64,000 nt of DNA from Pseudomonas bubulae (GCF_037023725.1 NZ_CP146077.1:72001-136000), one strand, 5' to 3'; positions 48,042 to 59,417 are shown, counted from the stretch's first letter. Notes: generated from the sequence alone by a model not told the origin. Program-made: numbers and translations.

Positions 48042-48057
48042 AGGCACAGCCTTTGCT
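48042..48057 (+). promoter_or_regulatory. Sigma-54 (RpoN) promoter of the urt operon
   Basis: AGGCACAGCCTTTGCT matches TGGCAC-N5-TTGCW except at its first base. The invariant GG (48043-48044) and GC (48055-48056) are 10 bp apart as required. Transcription would start near 48068, about 48 bp before the urtA ATG. It pairs with the NtrC-like palindrome upstream. Confidence 0.7.
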
Positions 48058-48115
48058 AAAGACCTCTCCAGTCATTGAATTCATCACTAAAAATCAGAGA
48101 CCTGGAGATCGCACC

Positions 48116-49381
48116 ATGAAGCGTCGTAGCTTGATCAAGGCTTTCACCCTGAGCGCCTCCATCGCAGCCATGGGCATGACCTGGACGGTGCAAGCCGCCG
48201 AGACCATCAAAGTAGGGATTTTGCATTCGTTGTCCGGAACCATGGCGATCTCCGAAACCTCGCTCAAAGACATGGCCCTGATGACCATTGACGAGATCAA
48301 CGCCAAGGGCGGTGTCAACGGCAAGATGCTCGAACCCGTAGTGGTCGACCCGGCCTCCAACTGGCCACTGTTTGCCGAAAAGGGCCGTCAGTTGCTGACT
48401 CAGGACAAGGTTGCGGTGGTGTTCGGCTGCTGGACATCGGTGTCGCGCAAATCGGTACTGCCGGTGTTTGAAGAACTCAACGGCCTGCTGTTCTACCCGG
48501 TGCAATACGAAGGCGAAGAGATGTCGCCCAACGTCTTCTACACCGGCGCGGCGCCGAACCAGCAAGCGATTCCAGCGGTGGAATACCTGATGAGCGAAGA
48601 CGGCGGCAGCGCCAAACGTTTTGTGCTGCTGGGCACCGACTACGTGTACCCGCGCACCACCAACAAGATCCTGCGCGCATTCCTGCATTCCAAAGGCGTG
48701 GCCGACAAGGACATCGAAGAGGTCTACACCCCGTTTGGCCACAGCGACTACCAGACCATCGTGGCCAATATCAAAAAGTTCTCGGCGGGCGGCAAGACAG
48801 CGGTGATCTCCACGGTCAACGGTGACTCCAACGTGCCCTTCTATAAAGAGCTGGCCAACCAGGGCCTGAAAGCGACCGACGTGCCGGTGATCGCGTTCTC
48901 GGTGGGTGAAGAGGAGCTGCGCGGCATCGACACCAAACCGCTGGTGGGTAACCTGGCGGCGTGGAACTACTTCCAGTCGGTAGAGAACCCGGTCAACGCC
49001 AAATTCGTGGCTGACTGGAAAGCCTACGCCAAAAAACACAACCTGCCGGGCGCCGACAAGGCCGTGACCAACGACCCGATGGAAGCCACCTACGTGGGCA
49101 TTCACATGTGGGCCCAGGCGGCCGAAAAAGCCAAGTCCACCGATGTCGACAAGGTGCGCGAAGCCCTGGCGGGCCAGACCTTTGCCGCGCCTTCGGGCTA
49201 CACCCTGACGATGGACAAGACCAACCATCACCTGCACAAGCCGGTAATGATCGGCGAGATCCAGCCGGACGGGCAGTTCAGCGTGGTATGGCAGACCGAA
49301 GGGCCGATCCGCGCCCAGCCGTGGAGCCCTTACATCCCGGGCAATGACAAGAAGCCGGATTACGCGGTGAAGAGTAACTGA
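48116..49381 (+). CDS. urtA: Urea ABC transporter substrate-binding protein
   Basis: This is a 421-residue periplasmic urea-binding protein of the branched-chain amino acid/amide class. The signal peptide (about 1-28) includes KRRSLIK, a plausible twin-arginine motif. The mature part starts ETIKVGILHSLSGTMAISE, and GCWTSVSRKSVLPVFEE and YPVQYEGEE are diagnostic for UrtA. Length and motifs are normal. The start at 48116 follows CTGGAGATC. It is first in urtABCDE and is expected to be nitrogen-regulated through the sigma-54 promoter upstream. A REP pair separates it from urtB, probably raising urtA over the membrane subunits. Confidence 0.95.
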   Translation: MKRRSLIKAFTLSASIAAMGMTWTVQAAETIKVGILHSLSGTMAISETSLKDMALMTIDEINAKGGVNGKMLEPVVVDPASNWPLFAEKGRQLLTQDKVAVVFGCWTSVSRKSVLPVFEELNGLLFYPVQYEGEEMSPNVFYTGAAPNQQAIPAVEYLMSEDGGSAKRFVLLGTDYVYPRTTNKILRAFLHSKGVADKDIEEVYTPFGHSDYQTIVANIKKFSAGGKTAVISTVNGDSNVPFYKELANQGLKATDVPVIAFSVGEEELRGIDTKPLVGNLAAWNYFQSVENPVNAKFVADWKAYAKKHNLPGADKAVTNDPMEATYVGIHMWAQAAEKAKSTDVDKVREALAGQTFAAPSGYTLTMDKTNHHLHKPVMIGEIQPDGQFSVVWQTEGPIRAQPWSPYIPGNDKKPDYAVKSN

Positions 49382-49404
49382 GGCCAGCCTCATCGTTGTG
49401 CTTT

Positions 49405-49491
49405 TGTGGGAGCGGGCTTGCTCGCGATGCAGTCAACACGGTTTGACTGAAAGACCGCGTTGCCTGCATCGCGAGCAAGCCCGCTCCCACA
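49405..49491. repeat. REP-type inverted pair between urtA and urtB
   Basis: The arms TGTGGGAGCGGGCTTGCTCG (plus CGATGC) and GCATCGCGAGCAAGCCCGCT (plus CCCACA) are perfectly complementary over about 26 bp. It lies inside the urt operon after the binding-protein gene, a position where REP hairpins are known in other operons to stabilise the upstream message. Confidence 0.9.
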
Positions 49492-49530
49492 GGTGTGTTG
49501 AATTGCTTCTATCTGTGCAAGGCCATAACT

Positions 49531-51033
49531 ATGCCCACTGCCCTTTACCGCGTTATCGTCGCGCTACTGCTGTTGCTGCCCCTGGCCGCCCACGCCGACG
49601 ACGCCAGCGACTTCGCCGCAGCCAATAACGCCCAGCAAGCCCAACTCCTGGAAAGCTGGGCCGCACAACCCGCGCCCGCCCGCATCGAACTGATCAATAG
49701 CCTGCAACAAGGCCAGATCAGCGTAGACGGCCAGGTTAAAACCCTGCGCCTGAACAACCGCTTGCGCAGCTTGATCGATACCGCACTGGCCAGCCATCAA
49801 CTGCTGGCAGCCGACCCCAAGCTGCGCTTGAGCGCAGCGCAACAATTGCAGAAATCCGCCAAACCGGCGCAACTCAATTTCCTCGACCAACAACTGGCCG
49901 CTGAAAAGGACAGCGATGTGCACAGCGCATTAAGCCTGGCGCTGGCCAATCTGCAATTGGTCGACCCCAACCCTGCCGTGCGTCTGGCCGCCGTGCGCCT
50001 GCTGGGCGAAACTGGCGAACCGCTGGCCCGCACCCGCCTCGAAAACCTGCTGCAACCAGGGGTAGAAACCGATGCCAGCGTGCACACCGCCGCCGAAACC
50101 AGCCTGGTGCAAATCAAACGCAAGCTGCTGATCGGCGACCTGCTGGGGCAGGCGTTCAGCGGTTTGTCCCTCGGATCGATCCTGCTGCTGGCTGCACTCG
50201 GCCTGGCCATCACCTTTGGCCTGCTGGGGGTGATCAATATGGCCCACGGCGAAATGCTGATGCTCGGCGCCTATTCCACCTACTGCGTGCAGTTGCTGTT
50301 CCAGCGCTTTGCTCCCGGCGCCATCGAGTTCTACCCGCTGCTGGCCCTGCCCGTGGCGTTCTTCGTTACCGCAGCCGTGGGCATGCTGCTGGAGCGCACC
50401 ATCATCCGTCACCTCTACGGCCGCCCGCTGGAGACATTGCTTGCCACCTGGGGCATCAGCCTGATCCTGATCCAGCTGGTACGCGTGCTGTTCGGCGCGC
50501 AAAACGTCGAAGTGGCCAACCCGGCCTGGCTGTCGGGCGGGCTGCAAGTGCTGCCCAATCTGGTGTTGCCGTATAACCGTCTGGTGATCATCGTCTTCGC
50601 CCTGGCCGTGGTGGTACTGACCTGGCTGCTGCTGAACAAGACCCGTTTGGGCCTCAACGTGCGCGCCGTTACCCAGAACCGCAACATGGCTGCCTGCTGC
50701 GGTGTACCCACCGGGCGCGTGGACATGCTCGCCTTCGGCCTGGGCTCGGGGATTGCCGGACTTGGCGGCGTGGCCTTGAGCCAGGTCGGCAACGTGGGCC
50801 CGGATCTGGGACAGGGCTACATCATCGACTCGTTTCTGGTGGTGGTGCTGGGCGGCGTCGGCCAATTGGCCGGTACTGTGTATGCGGCCTTTGGCCTGGG
50901 TATCGCCAACAAGATCCTCGAACCGCAGATCGGTGCCGTGCTGGGCAAAATCCTGATCCTGGGACTGATCATTCTGTTTATCCAGAAGCGTCCGCAGGGG
51001 CTCTTCGCGCTTAAAGGACGGGTGATCGACTGA
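49531..51033 (+). CDS. urtB: Urea ABC transporter permease UrtB
   Basis: This 500-residue protein has a signal-like leader (about 1-25), a periplasmic alpha-helical HEAT-like region (about 25-205) and then a LivH-type permease domain (about 210-500) with GLSLGSILLLAALGLAITFG and HGEMLMLGAYSTYC. The long N-terminal domain is usual for UrtB in proteobacteria. It forms the channel with UrtC. ATG 49531 is preferred because it starts the leader; an upstream TTG overlaps the REP. The stop overlaps the urtC ATG (TGATG). Confidence 0.93.
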   Translation: MPTALYRVIVALLLLLPLAAHADDASDFAAANNAQQAQLLESWAAQPAPARIELINSLQQGQISVDGQVKTLRLNNRLRSLIDTALASHQLLAADPKLRLSAAQQLQKSAKPAQLNFLDQQLAAEKDSDVHSALSLALANLQLVDPNPAVRLAAVRLLGETGEPLARTRLENLLQPGVETDASVHTAAETSLVQIKRKLLIGDLLGQAFSGLSLGSILLLAALGLAITFGLLGVINMAHGEMLMLGAYSTYCVQLLFQRFAPGAIEFYPLLALPVAFFVTAAVGMLLERTIIRHLYGRPLETLLATWGISLILIQLVRVLFGAQNVEVANPAWLSGGLQVLPNLVLPYNRLVIIVFALAVVVLTWLLLNKTRLGLNVRAVTQNRNMAACCGVPTGRVDMLAFGLGSGIAGLGGVALSQVGNVGPDLGQGYIIDSFLVVVLGGVGQLAGTVYAAFGLGIANKILEPQIGAVLGKILILGLIILFIQKRPQGLFALKGRVID

Positions 51034-52112
51034 TGAGTCAGCCTCTGATGGTCACTGCTGCACAAAAGGCCGGACCTACGGTCACTACACTGGTGGGCGT
51101 TCTGGTCCTGCTGGTATTGCTGGCCCTGCCGCTGCTCTCGTTGTTGCCCGCCGACAGCCCGTTGCAGGTCTCGGCCTACACGCTGACGCTGGTGGGCAAG
51201 ATTCTCTGCTACGCCATTGTCGCCCTGGCCCTGGATCTGGTCTGGGGCTACGCCGGGCTGCTGTCGCTCGGCCATGGCCTGTTCTTCGCCCTGGGCGGTT
51301 ACGCAATGGGCATGTACCTGATGCGCCAGGCCTCGGGCGACGAGCTGCCGGCCTTTATGACCTTTTTGTCGTGGACCGAGCTGCCATGGTACTGGGTCGG
51401 TACCGAGCATTTCTGGTGGGCAATGTGTCTGGTGGTATTGGCCCCCGGCCTGCTGGCCCTGGTGTTCGGCTTTTTCGCCTTTCGCTCGCGGATCAAGGGC
51501 GTGTACTTCTCGATCATGACCCAGGCCCTGACCTTCGCCGGAATGCTGCTGTTTTTCCGCAACGAAACCGGCTTTGGCGGCAACAACGGCTTCACCAATT
51601 TTCGCAGTATTCTGGGCTTTGGCATCACCGAGCCGGGCACACGCGCGGCGCTGTTTTTGGCCACCGTGCTGCTGCTGGTGACCAGCCTGTTCCTTGGCTG
51701 GCGACTGGCGCGCAGCAAGTTCGGCCGGGTATTGACCGCACTGCGCGACGCGGAAAACCGCCTGATGTTCTGCGGCTACGACCCGCGCGGTTTCAAGCTG
51801 TTCGTCTGGGTACTGAGCGCCATGCTGTGCGGCCTGGCCGGGGCCTTGTATGTGCCCCAGGTGGGCATTATCAACCCGGGTGAAATGTCGCCGACCAACT
51901 CCATCGAAGCCGCCGTATGGGTCGCCCTCGGCGGGCGCGGCACCCTGATCGGCCCGCTGCTGGGGGCAGGCGTGGTCAATGGCATGAAAAGCTGGTTCAC
52001 GGTGGCGTTCCCCGAGTACTGGCTGTTCTTCCTGGGCGCACTGTTTATCGTCGTGACCCTGTACCTGCCTAAAGGCGTGATCGGCCTGCTGAAGAAAAGG
52101 GGCGAACAATGA
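51033..52112 (+). CDS. urtC: Urea ABC transporter permease UrtC
   Basis: This is a 359-residue LivM-type inner-membrane permease with about nine hydrophobic helices. Conserved regions include LDLVWGYAGLLSLGHGLFFA, the FRSRIKGVYFSIMTQALTFA coupling region and AENRLMFCGYDPRGFKLFVW. It pairs with UrtB. Start and stop overlap urtB and urtD by a few bases, which shows a translationally coupled operon. Confidence 0.94.
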   Translation: MSQPLMVTAAQKAGPTVTTLVGVLVLLVLLALPLLSLLPADSPLQVSAYTLTLVGKILCYAIVALALDLVWGYAGLLSLGHGLFFALGGYAMGMYLMRQASGDELPAFMTFLSWTELPWYWVGTEHFWWAMCLVVLAPGLLALVFGFFAFRSRIKGVYFSIMTQALTFAGMLLFFRNETGFGGNNGFTNFRSILGFGITEPGTRAALFLATVLLLVTSLFLGWRLARSKFGRVLTALRDAENRLMFCGYDPRGFKLFVWVLSAMLCGLAGALYVPQVGIINPGEMSPTNSIEAAVWVALGGRGTLIGPLLGAGVVNGMKSWFTVAFPEYWLFFLGALFIVVTLYLPKGVIGLLKKRGEQ

Positions 52113-52957
52113 GAATCACACCGACCGCCGAATTCATGCTCGAACCGGTGCTGGACGCTGGCAGCAGTCGCGACGCCATCGGCCTGGGACAAGCCGCCGG
52201 GCCGGGCCTGAACACCCGCCACGGCACCCTCCTGACCCTGGAAGACATCAGCGTCAGCTTCGATGGCTTCAAGGCCCTGAACAACCTCAACCTGTATATC
52301 GGCGTCGGTGAACTGCGCTGCATCATCGGCCCCAATGGTGCGGGCAAGACCACCATGATGGATGTGATCACCGGCAAGACCCGGCCCAGCGAAGGCCAGG
52401 CCTGGTTTGGCGAAACCCTCGACCTGCGCCAGATGAGCGAAGTACAGATCGCCCAGGCCGGGATTGGCCGAAAGTTCCAGAAGCCCACGGTATTCGAGGC
52501 CCTGAGCGTGTTCGAGAACCTGGAACTGGCGCAGAAGACCGACAAGTCGGTGTGGGCCAGCCTGCGCGCGAAACTGACAGGAGAGCAAAAGGACCGTATC
52601 GGCGAAGTGCTGCATACCATCCGCCTGACCGGCTCGGCCCTGCGGCCTGCGGGGCTGTTGTCCCACGGGCAGAAACAGTTTCTGGAAATCGGCATGTTGT
52701 TGATGCAGGACCCGCAACTGCTGTTGCTCGACGAGCCGGTGGCGGGCATGACCGATGCCGAAACCGAATTCACCGCCGAGCTGTTCAAGAGCCTGGCGGG
52801 CAAACATTCGCTGATGGTGGTGGAGCATGACATGGGCTTTGTCGGCTCGATTGCCGACCACGTCACCGTGCTGCACCAGGGCAGCGTATTGGCCGAAGGC
52901 TCGCTGGAGCAGGTGCAGGCGGATGAACGGGTGATCGAAGTCTACCTGGGTCGCTGA
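52109..52957 (+). CDS. urtD: Urea ABC transporter ATP-binding protein UrtD
   Basis: This is a 282-residue LivG-type ATPase. Walker A is GPNGAGKTT, the region RKFQKPTVFEALSVFENLEL is typical of UrtD, the signature-like loop is LSHGQKQFLEIGML and Walker B is LLLLDEPVAGM. It has an N-terminal extension of about 40 residues before the ABC core (LTLEDISVSFDGF). It overlaps urtC by ATGA. In the gap before urtE a REP half-site (CCCGCTCCCACAGG, 52964-52977) is visible, probably a decayed pair. Confidence 0.94.
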   Translation: MRITPTAEFMLEPVLDAGSSRDAIGLGQAAGPGLNTRHGTLLTLEDISVSFDGFKALNNLNLYIGVGELRCIIGPNGAGKTTMMDVITGKTRPSEGQAWFGETLDLRQMSEVQIAQAGIGRKFQKPTVFEALSVFENLELAQKTDKSVWASLRAKLTGEQKDRIGEVLHTIRLTGSALRPAGLLSHGQKQFLEIGMLLMQDPQLLLLDEPVAGMTDAETEFTAELFKSLAGKHSLMVVEHDMGFVGSIADHVTVLHQGSVLAEGSLEQVQADERVIEVYLGR

Positions 52958-52997
52958 AAACTGCCCGCTCCCACAGGGGGCATGGAGAGAACTGAAC

Positions 52998-53696
52998 ATG
53001 CTTAACGTCGAAAAACTGCACCAATACTACGGCGGCAGTCATATCCTTCGCGGCCTGTCCTTCGAGGTCAAAGTCGGTGAAGTCACCTGCCTGCTCGGCC
53101 GTAATGGCGTGGGCAAGACCACCCTGCTCAAATGCCTGATGGGCCTGTTGCCGGTCAAGGAAGGCAGCGTGCAGTGGGAGGGCCAGCCCATCACCACGCT
53201 CAAGCCTCATCAGCGGGTCCACGCCGGGATCGCCTATGTGCCCCAGGGCCGGGAGATTTTCGGGCGCCTGACGGTGGAAGAAAACCTGCTGATGGGCCTG
53301 TCGCGCTTTCCCGGCGCCGAGGCCAGGGAAGTGCCGGCGTTTATCTACGAACTGTTCCCGGTGCTGCTGCAAATGAAACACCGGCGCGGCGGCGATTTGT
53401 CCGGCGGCCAGCAGCAACAGCTGGCCATCGGTCGCGCACTGGCCAGCCGCCCGCGTCTGCTGATCCTCGACGAGCCCACCGAAGGCATCCAGCCCTCGGT
53501 GATCAAGGAGATCGGCGCAGTGATCAAAATGCTCGCCGCCCGCGGCGATATGGCGATTTTGCTGGTGGAGCAGTTTTATGACTTTGCCGAAGAACTGGCC
53601 GATCAGTATCTGGTGATGTCGCGAGGTGAAATCGTGCAACAGGGGCGTGGCGAAAATATGCAAACAGAGGGTGTGCGCGGGCTGGTGACGATTTAA
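52998..53696 (+). CDS. urtE: Urea ABC transporter ATP-binding protein UrtE
   Basis: This is a 232-residue LivF-type ATPase. Walker A is GRNGVGKTT, LSGGQQQQLAIGRALASRP is the signature, and LLILDEPTEGIQPSVIKEIG gives Walker B and the UrtE-typical GIQPS sequence. It closes the urea importer set. It is followed 45 bp later by ureD, so import and urease synthesis are probably transcribed together. Confidence 0.94.
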   Translation: MLNVEKLHQYYGGSHILRGLSFEVKVGEVTCLLGRNGVGKTTLLKCLMGLLPVKEGSVQWEGQPITTLKPHQRVHAGIAYVPQGREIFGRLTVEENLLMGLSRFPGAEAREVPAFIYELFPVLLQMKHRRGGDLSGGQQQQLAIGRALASRPRLLILDEPTEGIQPSVIKEIGAVIKMLAARGDMAILLVEQFYDFAEELADQYLVMSRGEIVQQGRGENMQTEGVRGLVTI

Positions 53697-53741
53697 TCTG
53701 TCCCTCTTTCCTGGTGCTTTTCTTACAAAGAAGTCCTACAT

Positions 53742-54581
53742 ATGAACCTGCCGGCCAATACCGCATTGTTCACCCCCAGCTGGCTCGCCGAGCTGGAGCT
53801 GGGCTATGGCCGTTTTGGCGACAGCACCCGCCCTACCCTGCGGCGCCACCTCGGCCCGTTGCGGGTGCAAAAGCATTTGTACGCCGAAGGCCCCGAGGTG
53901 TGCCAGCACATCATCGTCCACCCGCCGGGGGGGATTGCCGGGGGTGACCAACTGAATATCAGCGCCAGCGTCGGCCCCGATGCCTGGGCGCAATTGACCA
54001 GCCCCGGCGCGGCCAAGTGGTATCGCGCGGCGGGCCCGGCTTACCAGACAGTCGAATTGAACGTGGCTGCCGGCGCGACCCTGGAATGGCTGCCGCAAGA
54101 AACCATCGTGTTCAGCGCAGCCCAGGCCGAACTCACCACCCGTATCGAACTTGCAGGCGATGCACGGCTGTTTTACTGGGACATGGTGGCGTTGGGGCGG
54201 CTGGCCAGCGGCGAGCGTTTTGAGCACGGGCATTTTCAGTCACGCCTGGATATCCGCCGCGACGGCCAGTTGCTCTGGCATGAACGCCAGCGCATTGCAG
54301 GCGGCGACGGGCTGCTGGATTCGCCCATCGGCCTGGATGGCAACCCGGTGTTTGCCACCTTGCTGGTAACGGGTGAAGTCAGTGCCGAGCTGCTGGAACG
54401 CTGCCGCGCGCTGGCCAACCCGGTGCGCGGTGATTTGACTCAATTACCGGGTCTACTGGTAGCGCGCTGCCTGGCCAGTGAAGCCTTGCAGGCGCGCAGC
54501 TGGCTGATCGATTTATGGCGCTTGCTGCGCCCGGCATTGCTGGGGCGCGAGGCGTTGGCGCCACGCATCTGGAGTACCTGA
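53742..54581 (+). CDS. ureD: Urease accessory protein UreD
   Basis: This is a 279-residue scaffold that binds apo-urease and helps load nickel with UreF and UreG. Diagnostic sequences are [43 protein letters not shown] and [13 protein letters not shown]. It is the only accessory gene in the window; ureE, ureF and ureG must be elsewhere. It is followed by a short palindromic repeat and then ureA. Confidence 0.94.
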   Translation: MNLPANTALFTPSWLAELELGYGRFGDSTRPTLRRHLGPLRVQKHLYAEGPEVCQHIIVHPPGGIAGGDQLNISASVGPDAWAQLTSPGAAKWYRAAGPAYQTVELNVAAGATLEWLPQETIVFSAAQAELTTRIELAGDARLFYWDMVALGRLASGERFEHGHFQSRLDIRRDGQLLWHERQRIAGGDGLLDSPIGLDGNPVFATLLVTGEVSAELLERCRALANPVRGDLTQLPGLLVARCLASEALQARSWLIDLWRLLRPALLGREALAPRIWST

Positions 54582-54585
54582 AGAG

Positions 54586-54613
54586 CCCCTCTCCCTCTGG
54601 GAGAGGGTGAGGG
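54586..54613. repeat. CCCTCACCC-type palindromic repeat (short copy)
   Basis: CCCCTCTCCCTCTGGGAGAG followed by GGTGAGGG forms a short hairpin (CTCTCCC/GGGAGAG). It is a truncated member of the family at 41244, 45068 and 62201. It lies between ureD and ureA. Confidence 0.75.
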
Positions 54614-54656
54614 CCAAGGCCCGACTCATTTTTAACTGCCGAACACGGACCCGACC

Positions 54657-54959
54657 ATGGACCTGACTCCACGCGAAAAAGACAAGATGCTGATCTTCAC
54701 CGCCGGCCTGCTGGCCGAGCGTCGGTTGGCCCGCGGTGTGATTCTCAACTACCCGGAAACCATCGCCTATATCTCCGCAGCCCTGCTCGAAGGTGCCCGC
54801 GATGGCCGCACCGTCGCCGAGCTGATGCACTACGGCACCACCCTGCTGACCCGCGACCAGGTGATGGAAGGCATTCCGGAAATGATCCCCGATATCCAGG
54901 TCGAAGCCACCTTCCCGGATGGCACCAAGCTGGTCACCGTCCACCAACCTATCGCCTGA
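54657..54959 (+). CDS. ureA: Urease gamma subunit
   Basis: This is a 100-residue structural subunit. [20 protein letters not shown] at the N-terminus, [20 protein letters not shown] and the C-terminal [15 protein letters not shown] are characteristic. With UreB and UreC it forms the (gamma-beta-alpha)3 urease that splits urea into ammonia and carbamate. The next gene is an acetyltransferase 8 bp downstream, not ureB. Confidence 0.96.
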   Translation: MDLTPREKDKMLIFTAGLLAERRLARGVILNYPETIAYISAALLEGARDGRTVAELMHYGTTLLTRDQVMEGIPEMIPDIQVEATFPDGTKLVTVHQPIA

Positions 54960-54967
54960 GGCCGAGC

Positions 54968-56336
<1,369 letters not shown>

Positions 56337-56371
56337 CCCTCAGGGTCCGAACCAATTTTTAGGAACTCATC

Positions 56372-58072
56372 ATGAAAATCTCCCGTCAGGCTTACGCCGA
56401 CATGTTCGGCCCCACCGTCGGCGACAAGATCCGCCTGGCCGACACCGAGTTGTGGATTGAGGTCGAGCACGACTTCACCACCTACGGCGAAGAAGTGAAG
56501 TTCGGCGGTGGCAAGGTGATTCGTGACGGCATGGGGCAGAGCCAACTGCTCGCCAGTGAAGTGGTCGACACGCTGATCACCAATGCGCTGATTATCGATC
56601 ACTGGGGCATCGTCAAAGCCGATGTGGGCCTCAAGAACGGGCGCATCCACGCCATCGGCAAGGCCGGCAACCCGGATATCCAGCCCGATGTGACCATCGC
56701 CATCGGCGCCAGCACCGAAGTGATCGCCGGCGAAGGCATGATCCTCACCGCAGGCGGCATCGACACCCATATCCACTTTATCTGCCCGCAACAGATCGAA
56801 GAAGCGCTCAACAGCGGCGTGACCACCATGATCGGCGGCGGTACCGGCCCGGCCACCGGCACCAATGCCACCACCTGCACTTCGGGGCCGTGGCACATGG
56901 CGCGCATGCTTCAGGCCGCCGATTCGTTCCCTATGAACATGGGCTTTACCGGCAAGGGCAACGCCAGCCTGCCGCAACCGCTGATCGAACAGGTCGAAGC
57001 CGGAGCCATCGGCCTCAAGCTGCACGAAGACTGGGGCACCACCCCGGCGTCCATCGACAACTGCCTGACCGTTGCCGATCTCTATGACGTGCAAGTGGCG
57101 ATCCACAGCGACACCCTGAACGAGTCGGGCTTTGTCGAAACCACCCTCGCCGCCTTCAAGGGCCGCACCATCCACACCTATCACACCGAAGGTGCCGGTG
57201 GCGGGCATGCGCCGGACATCATCAAGGCCTGCGGCCTGACCAACGTGCTGCCCAGCTCCACCAACCCGACGCGGCCTTTTACGCGCAACACCATCGACGA
57301 ACACCTCGACATGCTGATGGTCTGCCATCACCTCGACCCGAGCATCGCCGAGGACGTGGCTTTCGCCGAAAGCCGGATCCGCCGCGAGACCATCGCCGCC
57401 GAAGACATCCTCCATGACCTGGGCGCGTTCTCGATGATCAGCTCCGACAGCCAGGCCATGGGCCGGGTGGGCGAAGTGATCACGCGCACCTGGCAAACTG
57501 CCGACAAGATGAAAAAACAGCGCGGGCCGCTGCCTGAAGATGCACCGGGCAACGATAACTTCCGCGCCAAGCGCTATATCGCCAAATACACCATCAACCC
57601 GGCGATCACCCATGGCGTAAGCCATGAAGTGGGCTCGATCGAAGTCGGCAAGTGGGCCGACCTGGTGCTGTGGCGCCCGGCGTTTTTCGGCGTCAAACCG
57701 ACGTTGATCATCAAGGGCGGGGCCATTGCGGCAAGCCTGATGGGCGATGCCAACGCCTCGATCCCCACGCCGCAACCGGTTCACTATCGCCCGATGTTCG
57801 CCAGCTACGGCGGCTCGCGCCACGCCACCTGCCTGACCTTTATCAGCCAGGCCGCGTTTGACGCGGGCGTCCCCGCAGCGCTGGGTTTGCAAAAGCAAAT
57901 CGCGGTGGTAAAGGGCTGCCGGGATGTGCAGAAAAAGGATCTGATCCACAACGGCTATCTGCCCGCGATCGAAGTCGACCCGCAGACCTATCAGGTCAAG
58001 GCCGACGGTGTATTGCTGTGGTGTGAACCGGCCGAGGTCCTGCCGATGGCACAGCGCTACTTCCTGTTCTGA
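56372..58072 (+). CDS. ureC: Urease alpha (catalytic) subunit
   Basis: This is a 566-residue catalytic subunit. The nickel ligands and active-site residues are all visible: His133 and His135 (THIHFICPQ), the carbamylated Lys216 (GLKLHEDWG), the histidines of [11 protein letters not shown] and [11 protein letters not shown], the flap Cys318-His319 (MVCHHLDP) and the Asp in [12 protein letters not shown]. The length is normal. It needs UreD plus UreEFG (not in window) for nickel insertion. A G-rich imperfect hairpin without a T-run follows the stop. Confidence 0.97.
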   Translation: MKISRQAYADMFGPTVGDKIRLADTELWIEVEHDFTTYGEEVKFGGGKVIRDGMGQSQLLASEVVDTLITNALIIDHWGIVKADVGLKNGRIHAIGKAGNPDIQPDVTIAIGASTEVIAGEGMILTAGGIDTHIHFICPQQIEEALNSGVTTMIGGGTGPATGTNATTCTSGPWHMARMLQAADSFPMNMGFTGKGNASLPQPLIEQVEAGAIGLKLHEDWGTTPASIDNCLTVADLYDVQVAIHSDTLNESGFVETTLAAFKGRTIHTYHTEGAGGGHAPDIIKACGLTNVLPSSTNPTRPFTRNTIDEHLDMLMVCHHLDPSIAEDVAFAESRIRRETIAAEDILHDLGAFSMISSDSQAMGRVGEVITRTWQTADKMKKQRGPLPEDAPGNDNFRAKRYIAKYTINPAITHGVSHEVGSIEVGKWADLVLWRPAFFGVKPTLIIKGGAIAASLMGDANASIPTPQPVHYRPMFASYGGSRHATCLTFISQAAFDAGVPAALGLQKQIAVVKGCRDVQKKDLIHNGYLPAIEVDPQTYQVKADGVLLWCEPAEVLPMAQRYFLF

Positions 58073-58177
58073 CACCCCGTATTTGCAGGGGGATTGGCGG
58101 TTGTACTGGAACGCTGCATTTGGCGTTAAGATGCGGCTCCATTTTTTACAACCGCTCTTGCAGCAAGGCGTGTGGCC

Positions 58178-59311
58178 ATGGGCCTATCTGAATTCATCGT
58201 GCTCAATGTAGATCGCATCGTCGATGAATGGGAGCAGTTTGCCGAAACCATTACCCCGGCAGCCGAATCCATGAACAGCGTCGCGCTGCGCGACCATGCC
58301 AGGGAAATCCTGCTGGCTGCTTCGCGGGACATGAACACCGCGCAAACGGCCAGCGAGCAGCAGGCCAAGGCCGAGGGTGAAGGCCCCGAAACGAGCCCTG
58401 CGCTGGATGAAGCAGCTGCCAGCCACGGCGAACTGCGCCATACCGTGGGTTTTGATCTGGTGCAGATGACTTCGGAGTTCCGCCACCTGCGCGCCTGCGT
58501 CATCCGCCTGTGGGTCGCCAGCATCCAGGCCCCGGCCCACGAGCACCTGCTCGACATGATCCGCTTCAACGAAGCCATTGACCAGGCCCTGGCCGAGTCC
58601 ACCGCGGCCTATGCCGAACAGGTCAATCGCTCACGCGACATCTTCCTTGCCATCCTGGGTCATGACCTGCGCGCACCGTTGCAGGCAGTGAGCATGTCCA
58701 GTGAAATGCTGGAGCGCAAAACCAGGCTTGACCCTGCGGCGCAGCCTTATCTGCTGGCCATCAGAAACGGCACGCGGCACATGGGCGCGATGGTCAATGA
58801 CCTGCTGGAGTTTGTGCGCAGCCGTCTGGGCACCAGCCTGCCGATCGAGCCCGAGCCGATGGACCTGGCCCAGGCCTGCCAGGCGGCGCTGGATGAAGCC
58901 TGCGCCGGGCAACCGGATTGCGCGCCGGCACTGCAGGTCGAAGGTGATGTGCAAGGGCACTGGGATCCGCGCCGGTTGGGGCAACTGCTGCAAAACCTGA
59001 TCGGCAATGCCCTGCAGCACGGTGCGCGCCGGGGCAAGGTGACATTGCACCTGAGCGGGGACAGCGAAGCGGTGACCTTGCGCGTGCACAACCTGGGCAT
59101 GCCCATCGCCGAAGACGCCCTGGGCACCCTGTTCGACCCGCTGGTGCGCAGCCCGAGCGAAGACCTGACCCAGCCGGGTACATCCACCAGCCTGGGCCTG
59201 GGGTTGTTTATCATCAAGGAAGTGGTGGACGCCCACCAGGGCAGCATCGACGTGACCTCGACCGAAGCCGAGGGCACGACGTTTACGGTGGTGTTGCCCA
59301 AAAACGCCTGA
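58178..59311 (+). CDS. Sensor histidine kinase with RsbRD-like N-terminal domain
   Basis: This is a 377-residue soluble kinase with no transmembrane helices. The N-terminal part (about 1-145) resembles the RsbRD/helical sensor domain (PF14361). Then come the phospho-acceptor helix with His162 (AILGHDLRAPLQAV) and a HATPase domain with the N-box NLIGNALQHG and G2 box LGLGLFIIKEVVDAHQGS. No receiver is encoded next to it, so the partner is unknown. It lies 105 bp after ureC on the same strand. ATG 58178 has AAGG at 9 nt; the GTG six nt earlier is too close to it. Confidence 0.88.
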   Translation: MGLSEFIVLNVDRIVDEWEQFAETITPAAESMNSVALRDHAREILLAASRDMNTAQTASEQQAKAEGEGPETSPALDEAAASHGELRHTVGFDLVQMTSEFRHLRACVIRLWVASIQAPAHEHLLDMIRFNEAIDQALAESTAAYAEQVNRSRDIFLAILGHDLRAPLQAVSMSSEMLERKTRLDPAAQPYLLAIRNGTRHMGAMVNDLLEFVRSRLGTSLPIEPEPMDLAQACQAALDEACAGQPDCAPALQVEGDVQGHWDPRRLGQLLQNLIGNALQHGARRGKVTLHLSGDSEAVTLRVHNLGMPIAEDALGTLFDPLVRSPSEDLTQPGTSTSLGLGLFIIKEVVDAHQGSIDVTSTEAEGTTFTVVLPKNA

Positions 59312-59330
59312 GCCCTGGGCAAACACAATC

Positions 59331-59417
59331 TGTGGGAGCGGGCTTGCTCGCGATGCAGTCGCCGCGGTCTATCAGGAACACCGCGCCGGGGCCATCGCAG
59401 GCAAGCCAGCTCCCACA
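59331..59417. repeat. REP-type inverted pair between the sensor kinase and cbpM
   Basis: The first arm is TGTGGGAGCGGGCTTGCTCG; the second is CAGGCAAGCCAGCTCCCACA with several changes, so one arm has diverged. It lies between convergent genes and may end both transcripts. Confidence 0.82.
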
